Below, in pieces: positions 8,448 to 16,670 of a stretch of 52,341 bases of DNA (its first letter is position 1; each line of letters opens with the position of its first letter). The notes under the pieces were generated by a model, which saw nothing but the letters and a program-made list of their open reading frames with translations, had not been told where the DNA came from and ran no database searches. The DNA is taken from contig VMDM01000042.1 in assembly GCA_008080815.1 (NCBI GenBank), positions 1-52,341 on the forward strand. The letters run 5' to 3'. The translations under genes and the position numbers were made by a program. This DNA comes from Candidatus Nitrosopumilus sp. GTDB taxonomy: Archaea > Thermoproteota > Nitrososphaeria > Nitrososphaerales > Nitrosopumilaceae.

Positions 8448-8846
8448 GTGATCTTTAAGAGTAAAAAATTTGAAAGACAGGTAACTCTCAACAAGGAGAT
8501 ACTTGATAGCATCTTTTCATATTGTCAAATGAAGCATCCCGAAGAATGTTTTTTGATTCTAAAGGGTAAATCAAAAAATGGGCAAATCAAAGTAGATGGG
8601 TTGGTGATTCCACCTTTTGGACATAGTGAACCTACATTTGGAGGAATTCCTCAATCCTTTTTGCCATTTGACATGAGTTATGTAGGAAGCCTTCGTTCTC
8701 ATCCAGTTGGAAGTGTAGAGCCAACAATTGATGATTTGAATAATTTTTTTGGTCTGGTTACAATTATCGTCAAATCTCCATATGATGAGGAATCAATTTC
8801 TGCATGGGATAGTGCTGGGGAATCAATTACACTAAAACTTGAATGA
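8448..8846 (+). CDS. JAB/MPN-domain protein with altered metal site
   Basis: A 132-residue protein from a GTG start resembling the JAB1/MPN/Mov34 metalloprotease fold. The early helix plus PEECFLILKG contains the position of the catalytic Glu (E32/E33). The zinc motif should read H-x-H-P-x6-S-x2-D; here it is R83-S84-H85-P86, six residues, T93-I94-D95-D96. The second His and the Asp are kept, but the first His is Arg and the Ser is Thr. Active members remove ubiquitin-like or SAMP tags; this one may be inactive or non-canonical. It sits between a coiled-coil gene and a zinc-ribbon membrane gene on the same strand. Confidence 0.72.
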   Translation: MIFKSKKFERQVTLNKEILDSIFSYCQMKHPEECFLILKGKSKNGQIKVDGLVIPPFGHSEPTFGGIPQSFLPFDMSYVGSLRSHPVGSVEPTIDDLNNFFGLVTIIVKSPYDEESISAWDSAGESITLKLE

Positions 8847-8880
8847 TTTTTGTAGAACCATGAAAAAATTCTGACAAAAC

Positions 8881-8888
8881 TTTATAAC
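8881..8888 (+). promoter_or_regulatory. TATA box deciding a leaderless TTG start
   Basis: TTTATAAC lies 32 bases before the TTG at 8913. This spacing would place transcription start within a few bases of the TTG and supports it as the real start of the downstream membrane zinc-ribbon gene. Confidence 0.5.
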
Positions 8889-8912
8889 CTTTTTGAACCT
8901 ATTTTCAGTAAA

Positions 8913-9233
8913 TTGTTTAATTATAAATCGTATCTAATTTTCCTATTTGGTTCCCTTGCAATTAGCATTGGACTGCAAATGATTCTACCATTCCCATATG
9001 GGCTAATTGCAGCTTTAGGAATCTTTATTGCATTTCCCTTATTGTTAAGAAGACGATATATGAACAGAATGGGAGGTGCTGGAGGAAGTTCCGGTACTGG
9101 TACTGGCGGTTTCTTTGGAATGGGAAATCCTGGTTCAAGTGCAGTCAAGTACGTATGTCTTGTCTGTAACAATAAACACAAGGGTGGCACATGTCCACGT
9201 TGTGGTTCCAAAATGCAAAGAGCTGACTTCTAA
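8913..9233 (+). CDS. Membrane protein with C-terminal zinc ribbon
   Basis: A 106-residue protein. The N-terminal 47 residues form two membrane spans (SYLIFLFGSLAISIGLQMI and YGLIAALGIFIAFPLLL), followed by RRR and a flexible Gly/Ser/Thr-rich linker. The end carries a compact zinc ribbon, CLVC...CPRC, on the predicted cytoplasmic side by the positive-inside rule. The TTG start at 8913 is supported by a TATA box 32 bases upstream. The next gene begins 5 bases after the stop, suggesting an operon. Function is unknown; tethering of a nucleic-acid- or protein-binding ribbon to the membrane is inference. Confidence 0.78.
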   Translation: MFNYKSYLIFLFGSLAISIGLQMILPFPYGLIAALGIFIAFPLLLRRRYMNRMGGAGGSSGTGTGGFFGMGNPGSSAVKYVCLVCNNKHKGGTCPRCGSKMQRADF

Positions 9234-9238
9234 ACAAA

Positions 9239-9550
9239 ATGTCTCTTGATGAAATAAGGAAGAAGGTAATTTTTCACAATTCAGTTGATGTGTGGATTGC
9301 TGCATGCCATGAAAAAAGTAAATCATGGACAAATCCAGAAGATTACAAAAAATTCATCTCTCACCTATTGGCAAATAATTTGAATCTCAAAGCATTCAAT
9401 CTATGTGCACATGAAGCAGGTGCAACTGAAGATGATAAAGTAAAGTTTACAGAGACACTTTATGAGACAAAAGATGATCCAAACTCTCAGACATATACAA
9501 TAAAACTTAGTGATAGCGCATTAGGTATTATTCGCTCATTTAATTTCTAG
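9239..9550 (+). CDS. Hypothetical helical protein
   Basis: A 103-residue soluble protein starting with ATG five bases after the preceding zinc-ribbon gene, so probably co-transcribed. It is largely helical and carries two cysteines (AACHEK and NLCAHEAG) with adjacent His residues. I do not recognise a family. Its stop abuts that of the convergent permease gene, with no gap between the coding regions. Confidence 0.72.
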   Translation: MSLDEIRKKVIFHNSVDVWIAACHEKSKSWTNPEDYKKFISHLLANNLNLKAFNLCAHEAGATEDDKVKFTETLYETKDDPNSQTYTIKLSDSALGIIRSFNF

Positions 9551-10915
9551 TCATCGCTTCAATTTTGGATTTGCAATTGCATCCAAAGCATTTCCAATAA
9601 AGACAAATGCTAATCCTGTGACTGCAATCATTATTCCTGGTGGTAAAATCCACCACCATAATCCTCTTGCAGCCGCCCCAAATGTGCTTGCGTCATGTAG
9701 TATTTGCCCCCATGTTGGAAAACTTGGATCCCCTAATCCAAGAAAACTCAATCCTGCTTCTGTCGTGATTGCAGCAGGAACTGAAATTGCAATGCTTGCA
9801 AAAGCATATGGGAGTAACTGTGGAAGCATGTGCTTGAAAATAATCTTTGAATTTGTCTGTCCCATTGTTTTGGCAGCTTCTACATATCCTCTTGTTTTAA
9901 TCTGAAGAGACATGCTTCTTGAAACTTTGGCAATTCCAACCCAACCAAAAATCATTAAAAATCCAATCAGAACAAAAATACTATTGCTAATTGTAACTGA
10001 TAAAATTATCAGAAATGGTAGCGCAGGTAATGCGTAAATCACATCATTGAATCTCATCATAACTTCATCTGTTTTTTTGCCTCTAAAGCCTGCATATACA
10101 CCATAAAGCAAACCCATTACTACTGATGCAACAGAAACAACAATTCCGATAAATAATGCCAAAGGAGTCCCCCATACTAATCCTATAGCCAAATCTCTTC
10201 TTAACTCATCTGTACCCATAACTCCATATGATTTACCACCAATAACGAGTTTGGAATCTACTATCTCTAATTCATCCACAGAGTAGACATTGAGAAAAAA
10301 GACGTAATTCCCTTTAAGAGGCATATCTGATTGAGTTTGAGAAAAAATTATCTCTTCAGATGATTTGTTTTTTATGTTATATTGGAAAAAATCTGATTGT
10401 AGGATAAGATTTTTTTTAATTTGATAATCTGTCGAAAATATTTTTTGCTCTGAGGTAGAGTCATTTTCTCTAAATGGAAGTGAAGTTCTTTGTAAATCAA
10501 GTTGAATTCCATCTGGTCTTAATACTGATAGTTCAACTAGTGGTGCATTTTGATATTTTGTTGAAAAGATGTAAATGAAATCATTTGGAAATGTATCATA
10601 ATTGAAATTCAAAGCAAATTGATGTGAATTCAAAAAGAGTTCATTGTTGGAATCCTTTGAGATACTTGGATTATCTAAAATTTTATGCTCTGAAATTTTT
10701 TCCGTTGAAAAATAATTCACCCATGAAGGAACTGCACTTTTTGGATATAGTATCCAACTACCTGGATTATTCCACTCTTGAAATGTTTCAGGAGGGACGG
10801 AAACAATTGAATAAATTGAGATGGATACCAGTACCGCAAGAATTCCGATTCCAGTCATTCCCATCTTATTTGAGATAAATTGATTCCTGATTTCAGAAAA
10901 ATTTTCACTGCTCAT
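9551..10915 (-). CDS. dppC: DppC-type ABC transporter permease with large insert
   Basis: Inner-membrane subunit of a peptide/nickel-type (DppC/OppC) ABC importer. The family signature GTDELRRDLAIGLVWG (about residues 231-246) precedes five membrane helices, and the EAA loop, EAAKTMGQTNSKIIFKHMLPQLLP, is well preserved for contact with an ATPase. The 454-residue length is unusual: about 150 extra residues lie between the first membrane helix (about 18-40) and the signature, predicted to be outside the membrane, strand-rich and Asn/Ser/Tyr-rich. It overlaps the upstream permease by four bases. No ATPase or binding protein is nearby. The gene symbol denotes the family; the substrate is not known. 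Confidence 0.88.
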   Translation of the reverse strand: MSSENFSEIRNQFISNKMGMTGIGILAVLVSISIYSIVSVPPETFQEWNNPGSWILYPKSAVPSWVNYFSTEKISEHKILDNPSISKDSNNELFLNSHQFALNFNYDTFPNDFIYIFSTKYQNAPLVELSVLRPDGIQLDLQRTSLPFRENDSTSEQKIFSTDYQIKKNLILQSDFFQYNIKNKSSEEIIFSQTQSDMPLKGNYVFFLNVYSVDELEIVDSKLVIGGKSYGVMGTDELRRDLAIGLVWGTPLALFIGIVVSVASVVMGLLYGVYAGFRGKKTDEVMMRFNDVIYALPALPFLIILSVTISNSIFVLIGFLMIFGWVGIAKVSRSMSLQIKTRGYVEAAKTMGQTNSKIIFKHMLPQLLPYAFASIAISVPAAITTEAGLSFLGLGDPSFPTWGQILHDASTFGAAARGLWWWILPPGIMIAVTGLAFVFIGNALDAIANPKLKR

Positions 10916-11967
10916 GTTCCAGTCCTCACTCTTGGATCAAAATACCCATAAAGCAAATCTGCAACTAAAATGCTGATTAGGAAAAACAGTGTGAGTATGT
11001 AAGTTGCTGCAATAATTACTGGAAGATCCATGACTGAAATTGCCTCAAAATACAGTCTTCCCATTCCAGGCCAATCAAAAACTGCCTCAGTAATTATGGC
11101 GCCTCCAAGAGAACCTGATAAACTTAGTGCTAGAACTGTAATTATTGGTGGTGCAGCATTTTTTATTGCATGTGAAAAAATTATCTTTTTTTGGCTAATA
11201 CCTATGCTCTTTTTGGCAGCAATGAAATCTTCCTGAGTAATGCCTACCATGAAATTTCTCACAAGATATGCCCATGAACCAAAACCAATCAGTACTATTG
11301 TAATTAGTGGTAATGCCATGTGATACAACAGTGCTCCAATATATCCTGGCTCTGACGAAGAAATCTCTGGAGTTGCTCTTGCAGGAAATATTTGATACGT
11401 AAAAGCAAAAACAAAAATCATTAACATTCCAATCCACCAAACAGGAAAACTAGAACTAATTATTGCAAAAGTTGATGTAACTTTGTCTATAGCTCTTCCT
11501 ACCTTGTTTGCAGAAACTGCGCCAAGAAGTATTCCAATTAATGAGATAATTATTGTTGCAGATGTAAATAACAAAATTGTTTTTGGAAGTTTTTCTAAAA
11601 TAATATCTTTAACATCCGATGAACCAGAATCGCTTATCAAAAATGTAGCATTTCCAAAATCTAAAATCAAAATTTTATACATTGTAATTCCGATTCTTTG
11701 AGGAGAATACCATGGTTCATTTAGTCCCAAATTCGAAATTTTCTGTTCTATTTGATCCTGAACATATTTTTCAAATTCGTCAACTGATGCAAAACTCTCA
11801 GCAATTCCTGGGTTCTCTGAAATTTCGCTTCTTACTTGAAAAGTCACACCTTGCTTTAAAATTAAATCCATATTCGAACCAACAAGTGAAATTGTTATCA
11901 AAAGAGTAATCATCAAAACTGCAAACATTGTGATTGCTCTGGTTGCAATGTATCTCTTGATTCCCAA
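10912..11967 (-). CDS. dppB: DppB-type ABC transporter permease
   Basis: Partner permease of the DppB/OppB family, 351 residues, from a TTG start. N-terminal helix KRYIATRAITMFAVLMITLLI, an external segment of about 85 residues, then five membrane helices. The EAA-loop equivalent reads DFIAAKKSIGISQKKIIFSHAIKNAAPP, and the C terminus has the typical GYFDPRVR ending. It overlaps the DppC-type gene by four bases (ATGA arrangement), so the two are translated from one message. The ATPases (DppD/F) and the binding protein must be encoded elsewhere. Substrate unknown: peptides, nickel or other small compounds. Confidence 0.88.
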   Translation of the reverse strand: MGIKRYIATRAITMFAVLMITLLITISLVGSNMDLILKQGVTFQVRSEISENPGIAESFASVDEFEKYVQDQIEQKISNLGLNEPWYSPQRIGITMYKILILDFGNATFLISDSGSSDVKDIILEKLPKTILLFTSATIIISLIGILLGAVSANKVGRAIDKVTSTFAIISSSFPVWWIGMLMIFVFAFTYQIFPARATPEISSSEPGYIGALLYHMALPLITIVLIGFGSWAYLVRNFMVGITQEDFIAAKKSIGISQKKIIFSHAIKNAAPPIITVLALSLSGSLGGAIITEAVFDWPGMGRLYFEAISVMDLPVIIAATYILTLFFLISILVADLLYGYFDPRVRTGT

Positions 11968-12074
11968 TATTCCTTATTCTCAAACTGACTTTATTATCAC
12001 TTCTATGTGAAATGAAAAAATTTGTTAATTTTAGGCTCAAAAATTGTTAAATCTTAAAGACTCTATATCCAATC

Positions 12075-12365
12075 ATGTCTTCAAAAGAAAATTTTGATCC
12101 AGATAAACTGGAACTGTCAAAAACACAAATTCTTGAATTCTGTGATAAAGTTCTTGCTAAGTGGAATAAAAAACCAAATGATAATGCAAAAAATATTTTG
12201 GCAATGAATGCTGTAAAGACAAGTGTTTTTTGGACTGATGATGATTCTCTTAAAGCAATTTGGTCTGAAATAATTTCATGGGTTTACGAACTTCTATATG
12301 AAAATGCTAAAGCTCAAGACAAAGAGTGGGCAAAAATCATGAAAAAACTAAAAAACAAAGAATGA
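12075..12365 (+). CDS. Hypothetical helical protein
   Basis: A 96-residue protein with high Lys, Trp and Asp content (LAKWNKKPNDNAKNILAMNAVKT; WSEIISWVYELLYENAKAQDKEW). It appears all-helical and soluble, with no cysteine. Starts with ATG; an A/T element about 25 bases upstream (CTTAAAGA) could be the promoter. It precedes the SWIM-type gene by 12 bases on the same strand, so the two may share a transcript. Family not recognised. Confidence 0.72.
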   Translation: MSSKENFDPDKLELSKTQILEFCDKVLAKWNKKPNDNAKNILAMNAVKTSVFWTDDDSLKAIWSEIISWVYELLYENAKAQDKEWAKIMKKLKNKE

Positions 12366-12377
12366 ATGAGTTGAATA

Positions 12378-12617
12378 TTGAGTGCAAGCACCATTAGAAA
12401 AGCAAAGAAGCTTGTAGAAAGTGGAGGTGTCGAAAAAGTAGGTGATGATTTGTACCAAATAAAATCTTCATCTGATCCTGAGAAATCATACTTTGTCACA
12501 TCTGATTCTTGCGAATGTCCTGGGTTCAAAAATTTCTATAAATTCCATCATGGAAAGGGTCTAAAAGCAAACTGTTCACACTTAGAGGCAATTAGAATTT
12601 TTAAAGAACAAAACTAA
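12378..12617 (+). CDS. SWIM-type zinc-finger protein
   Basis: A 79-residue protein from a TTG start (an in-frame stop lies just upstream, so no longer start exists). The C-terminal half shows C-E-C-P-G-F...C-S-H-L-E-A-I, the C-x-C-xn-C-x-H pattern of SWIM zinc fingers, found in SWI2/SNF2 proteins, MuDR transposases and Sws1-type recombination factors. The N-terminal part, SASTIRKAKKLVESGGVEKVGDDLYQI, matches the helix-strand lead-in seen before such fingers. It probably binds DNA or protein. A SNF2-type ATPase gene lies 1 kb away, but there is no direct evidence of partnership. Confidence 0.82.
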   Translation: MSASTIRKAKKLVESGGVEKVGDDLYQIKSSSDPEKSYFVTSDSCECPGFKNFYKFHHGKGLKANCSHLEAIRIFKEQN

Positions 12618-12675
12618 TAATTTTACCAGAGTCACTCTTGAAAAAATTCAAATTCAACCAAAATCATACAAAATC

Positions 12676-12810
12676 ATGATATGTGCAGCATGTGAAACTA
12701 GAAAACATTTTGAATGCATAGATTGTATGAATAATCATCAAACCTTACTTTGTTCATGTGATTGCCATGATGAGAATACTCAACCACATGCAGTTGACAA
12801 ACCTCATTAA
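12676..12810 (+). CDS. 44-residue Cys-rich microprotein
   Basis: ATG at 12676, TAA at 12808. Seven cysteines and several histidines in 44 residues: C3-x2-C6, C14-x2-C17 and C26-S-C28-D-C30-H31. This density is enough for two zinc sites or a metal-handling role. Codon use and composition look coding rather than random. It ends 3 bases before the convergent PAC2-family gene. No family recognised. Confidence 0.65.
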   Translation: MICAACETRKHFECIDCMNNHQTLLCSCDCHDENTQPHAVDKPH

Positions 12811-12813
12811 AAA

Positions 12814-13494
12814 TTAATTTCTAAATTTTCTTTCAACTTCTTGAGCCATCATTTCTAATCTTGAAGTGTCTCCCAACTTTCGATAGGTCAATTTTTCAAG
12901 AGTTTTGATGATACTGATTGCTGCTCTGTATTGGGGAATTTCTGGTTCATTTAACTCCCCATACATGCCTATTCCATGAATTCCATTCTTTTTTGCAAAT
13001 CCTAGAACTAAGCCATTAAAACCCGTAATGATTGATTTTTCCGGGGTAATGTCTACTTCTAATGCTTCCATCTGTTTGGTCAGTTCTGGTGATGTAGTTG
13101 TAATGAATGATTTTGGGCTATTTCCAAAAATTCTATTTGTATGAAATCCTCCTAACGTGTAGATAAATTTGACTGAATATTTTTTTGCTACATCAATTAC
13201 GTCTTGACACAATTCATTTAACTCATTATTGCTTTGAGGCTGTCCTTTTCCACCTCCAAAAATAATTAGATCCTCTGTAAATCGATATTCCCATTTCTCA
13301 TCTGGCAAGTCAATGTATCCGCCCCTGTCAATAATGTATGTGGGGAATGGCGTTTTACAAACTCGAAACGGTTTTGTTGACAATGATTCATTTAAAAAAT
13401 TAATCACAATACTGCCTACATTGCCCATATCTTGCATTGCTGCAATCATTATTGGTTTTTCGACAATTGGCTCATCTTTTTGTATAAACTCCAC
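12814..13494 (-). CDS. PAC2-family proteasome assembly chaperone
   Basis: A 226-residue protein of the PAC2 (proteasome assembly chaperone 2 / DUF75) family, from a GTG start. Typical features are the early MQDMGNVGSIVINFL, the central LIIFGGGKGQPQ, the KFIYTLGGFHT and the SIITGFNGLVLGFAKKNGI segment. In archaea PbaA/PbaB-type relatives bind proteasome subunits, although some PAC2 proteins have other partners. No proteasome gene is in the window. It is transcribed towards the Cys-rich microprotein and away from the SNF2 gene. Confidence 0.85.
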   Translation of the reverse strand: MEFIQKDEPIVEKPIMIAAMQDMGNVGSIVINFLNESLSTKPFRVCKTPFPTYIIDRGGYIDLPDEKWEYRFTEDLIIFGGGKGQPQSNNELNELCQDVIDVAKKYSVKFIYTLGGFHTNRIFGNSPKSFITTTSPELTKQMEALEVDITPEKSIITGFNGLVLGFAKKNGIHGIGMYGELNEPEIPQYRAAISIIKTLEKLTYRKLGDTSRLEMMAQEVERKFRN

Positions 13495-13681
13495 AATGAA
13501 ATCTATTTGTAATGAACTTTAAACATTGAGTATGATGGATTTTGAAAATCTAAAAAATCTGATTTTTCCCAGTAGAAAAAACATAATCCTATTTTAACCA
13601 TTTGAGAAATTCTGATTATTTTATAGAGATCGACAAAAACATGAAGATTCATAAGTAAAAAAAACATTCAAACCACAAATT

Positions 13682-15409
13682 ATGGAAACATCAATGGAAA
13701 ACATCGGGTCTTTGGAATATGTTCAAGACAAATACTCTAAAACATACTGCTGGAAAATTACTGGTGAACGAGCAGTAAGTATGATTTCCAGGCTTGTCCC
13801 AGAAGCTTGGTATGGTGAGAATGTCAATGAGGTCATTGTCCCAGACAGCACCGAGAGTGTGAAGCAAATTAAATTAATTTTGGATAGATATTCTTTAGAT
13901 ATTTTATCAAAAACCGTATGGCAAAGAAAAATCATTAAAACTCAACCGCCAAAACCAACAATTCCTCAAATTAAATTAAAACTCAATAAAGCAAAACCTG
14001 GACCCCAATTCAGAGGAAAATTACTAAACTTTCAAAAAGAGGGTTTGGATTTTCTAAAGAAATCCTCAGGACGAGCATTACTTGCTGATGAAATGGGTTT
14101 AGGTAAAACCGTTCAAACACTATCTTTTATCGCTAGTGAAGAAAAAACATCTCCAGTTTTGGTCATTGCACCTCTTGTCACATTGAATAATTGGGAAAGA
14201 GAAATTTCAAAATTCTTAAAAAAGAAAAGTCGAAATGGTAGAATTATTGATGATGAATCTCCATCAGTTACTCTTATTCGAACCGGAAAATCAGAAGAAT
14301 TACCAAAAACTGACATCTATGTGATTAATTATGAATTGCTCTTCAAACGTCAAAAGGATCTTGAAAAAGTTGGAATTAAAACAATTGTATGCGACGAGGT
14401 TCATAATTTAAGATCCAAAACAACTCAAAAATACAAATCTGTAAAAAAACTATCCTTACTGTCATCTATTAAATTCATAATTGGTCTATCTGGAACTCCA
14501 ATCTACAATCGTGGTTCTGAAATTTGGCCTATCATTGATATCTTGAAACCTGGTTCTCTTGGAACCTTCAGCGAATTTTGTAAATATTTTTGCTACGTAA
14601 ATGAAAAAGGCAAGGCAATTGTTTTAGAAAATCAAAGAGCATCACTTAGAAATCAACTACAAAAAGATGTAATGCTGAGACGAAAAAAAACAGATGTACT
14701 CAAGGAACTCAAAGACAAAGTAAGGTACAAGGAAGTCATTGCAGCTGACACTGATTACTATGTTGAAGAATTAGATAAAATCTGGAAACGTCTTGAAGAA
14801 GAGCAAAAAGAGGCAGACAGCGAGTTTTCAAAATCTGCATCATACCATAGAGCAATTCAAAGTGAGAGGCAAATTGCAGGACTAGCAAAACTTCCTCATG
14901 TAATCAATTTTGTAAAAAATATCATGGAGATTGAAGAAAGTGTTGTTGTATTTTGCCATCATAAAGTAATTCATCAATTATTGAATGAAAGTCTTGAAGA
15001 ATTTTCTCCTGTCTCTATCATTGGTGGTCAATCTGATACTCAGAGACAAGACCAAATTGACAAATTCCAAAAGGGAGAGTCAAAATTAATGATTGCAGGT
15101 ATCAGAGCCGGAAATGTAGGAATTAATCTTACACGTGCCAAGTATGTAATTTTTGCAGAACTTGATTGGAGTCCTGCTATCCACAGACAAGCAGAAGATA
15201 GATTGCATAGGATTGGTCAGAAAAATACAGTATTTGCATATTATTTGATTGGAAGTGGTACTTTAGATGATCATGTGGCAAATATTCTAGTTGACAAAAG
15301 TTATGAGATTGATCAAATCATGGACGAATCCGTAGACAACTTTGAGAATAAATCAAAGGCAGAATTAATTTTGGCTCAAATCCAAGATCGAATCAAAGCA
15401 AATAACTAA
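13682..15409 (+). CDS. SNF2-family ATPase (compact archaeal type)
   Basis: A 575-residue SWI2/SNF2 DNA translocase. Motif I is DEMGLGKT (D136-T143), motif II is DEVH (D238-H241), motif III is GLSGTPIYN and motif VI is DRLHRIGQ (D506-Q513, with R510 the arginine finger). The N-terminal 100 residues are non-helicase and may contact DNA. Bacterial and archaeal SNF2 enzymes of this size move along double-stranded DNA and remodel protein-DNA complexes or transcription complexes (RapA-like). No SWIM domain is fused here, but a stand-alone SWIM gene is at 12378. The 3' end overlaps the convergent winged-helix gene at the stop codons. Confidence 0.93.
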   Translation: METSMENIGSLEYVQDKYSKTYCWKITGERAVSMISRLVPEAWYGENVNEVIVPDSTESVKQIKLILDRYSLDILSKTVWQRKIIKTQPPKPTIPQIKLKLNKAKPGPQFRGKLLNFQKEGLDFLKKSSGRALLADEMGLGKTVQTLSFIASEEKTSPVLVIAPLVTLNNWEREISKFLKKKSRNGRIIDDESPSVTLIRTGKSEELPKTDIYVINYELLFKRQKDLEKVGIKTIVCDEVHNLRSKTTQKYKSVKKLSLLSSIKFIIGLSGTPIYNRGSEIWPIIDILKPGSLGTFSEFCKYFCYVNEKGKAIVLENQRASLRNQLQKDVMLRRKKTDVLKELKDKVRYKEVIAADTDYYVEELDKIWKRLEEEQKEADSEFSKSASYHRAIQSERQIAGLAKLPHVINFVKNIMEIEESVVVFCHHKVIHQLLNESLEEFSPVSIIGGQSDTQRQDQIDKFQKGESKLMIAGIRAGNVGINLTRAKYVIFAELDWSPAIHRQAEDRLHRIGQKNTVFAYYLIGSGTLDDHVANILVDKSYEIDQIMDESVDNFENKSKAELILAQIQDRIKANN

Positions 15410-16020
15410 ATTTCCAATTTATCTTTTAATTGATTAATTTTCTGAATAATTTTTTCTTTTGAATTTGATTCTAATTGTGAATCTTGAATTTCCTTAATAA
15501 TTTCATCTAGACTACTTAGAATTTCAATTTCTGTTTTGGGTTTACCAAAAATACTTTTTTCAAATCCATCCTTGTCTGTTTTGTCAATCTCTTGAATTCC
15601 TTCAGGTAGGATCTCAAAAATTTTAACTACTTTTTCATCAATTCGTTGTGGCGACATCATGACAAACTGATTTTGTCGTAATTTTTCCATCTCGATATCG
15701 ATCACACTTTCAGATTCATTCAAAATTGATTGAATTTGATCCATACTACAAGACTTGATTTGAAGTAATCTCATCATTCTTGCCCATAATGGAATGGTTC
15801 TATTCCAAAGTATGTTTTTTGCAATCTCTGTTATTGAAAAAGAGCCATCAGAATTCAAAATTAGAAATTTTTTATCTTTCAGTGTTCCTAATGTGTCTAA
15901 AATTTTTCCCACACCATGTCTTTTGAGTTCGGAATTTTCAAGATGAATTTCATTAAATGTGCCTCCGCTTTTCATTGCTAAATCCAATACTTCAAGATCA
16001 ATTGTGCCTAACTGCCTCAT
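15406..16020 (-). CDS. Winged-helix-like protein with C-terminal helix
   Basis: A 204-residue protein. Residues 1-70 (IDLEVLDLAMKSGGTFNEI...LKRHGVGKILDTLGTLKDKKFLILNSDGSFSITEIAKNIL) and about 75-130 look like two winged-helix units with wings; the last 40 residues form a charged coiled coil. Its stop overlaps the stop of the SNF2 gene by bases 15406-15409. It begins 12 bases after the preceding same-strand gene, so the two are likely one operon. DNA binding is inference; no named family. Confidence 0.75.
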   Translation of the reverse strand: MRQLGTIDLEVLDLAMKSGGTFNEIHLENSELKRHGVGKILDTLGTLKDKKFLILNSDGSFSITEIAKNILWNRTIPLWARMMRLLQIKSCSMDQIQSILNESESVIDIEMEKLRQNQFVMMSPQRIDEKVVKIFEILPEGIQEIDKTDKDGFEKSIFGKPKTEIEILSSLDEIIKEIQDSQLESNSKEKIIQKINQLKDKLEI

Positions 16021-16032
16021 ATCTACACATAA

Positions 16033-16596
16033 CTACAAAGTTTTATCTTTCTTTCCACTAAATTGATTAAAAATTTCCTTTATTCCTTCATTGATTTTTT
16101 TTAGTTTGTCTAGATTATCTTCAACCCAATTCTCATAATCAGAAATTGTGCCAAATTGAAATTCTGAAAATTTCACATGTTTTGCTAAAAACCAATTTTC
16201 TCTATATGCAAAAATTATCTTTCCAATTAGTAGCCCTTCTGAATTTCTAAAATAAGTCAAAATGGTTTTTTTCTTTGATTCATCAATGGTCAATTCAGAG
16301 AGAAGCTCACTTAACGACTGATATTTTTGAAATACAATATCGCTTCTTTTTCGCATATCTCTTATTTTATAATCATAATTATCAAGAAAGTCATGTGCCC
16401 AATTTTCAAGTGTTTGAATATTTTTTGGCTGAATCTTTCGAACATTTTCAAATTCCAAAATTACCTCGTTGATTAAATTAAGATGCATTAGAAAGAAATC
16501 TTTTTGAGTTTCATTACTAATTATTTTACTAGTTGTAATTACATTTTTCAAATTTTCTAATTTTTCAACTTCTGTGGAAAAATTCGGATGAACCAT
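16033..16596 (-). CDS. Hypothetical helical protein
   Basis: A 187-residue soluble protein, almost wholly helical and charged, with no cysteine. The pattern (EKLENLKNVITTSKIISNETQKD...VRKIQPKNIQTLENWAHDFLDNYDYKIRDMRKR) suggests a helical bundle. It is the first gene of a two-gene minus-strand unit with the winged-helix gene at 15406-16020. It is divergent from superoxide dismutase with a gap of 74 bases. Family not recognised. Confidence 0.72.
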   Translation of the reverse strand: MVHPNFSTEVEKLENLKNVITTSKIISNETQKDFFLMHLNLINEVILEFENVRKIQPKNIQTLENWAHDFLDNYDYKIRDMRKRSDIVFQKYQSLSELLSELTIDESKKKTILTYFRNSEGLLIGKIIFAYRENWFLAKHVKFSEFQFGTISDYENWVEDNLDKLKKINEGIKEIFNQFSGKKDKTL

Positions 16597-16670
16597 ACAA
16601 ATCCAGAATTGATTTTTAATAAAAATTTAATTTTCTTCAAGATTATATTTGGTTTTGATTTCCCTTTCAT

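Noticed and set aside
13530-13600. 21-residue frame starting ATGATGGATTTT in the gap before the SNF2 gene
   Set aside because: Too short and too AT-biased, with no promoter support.
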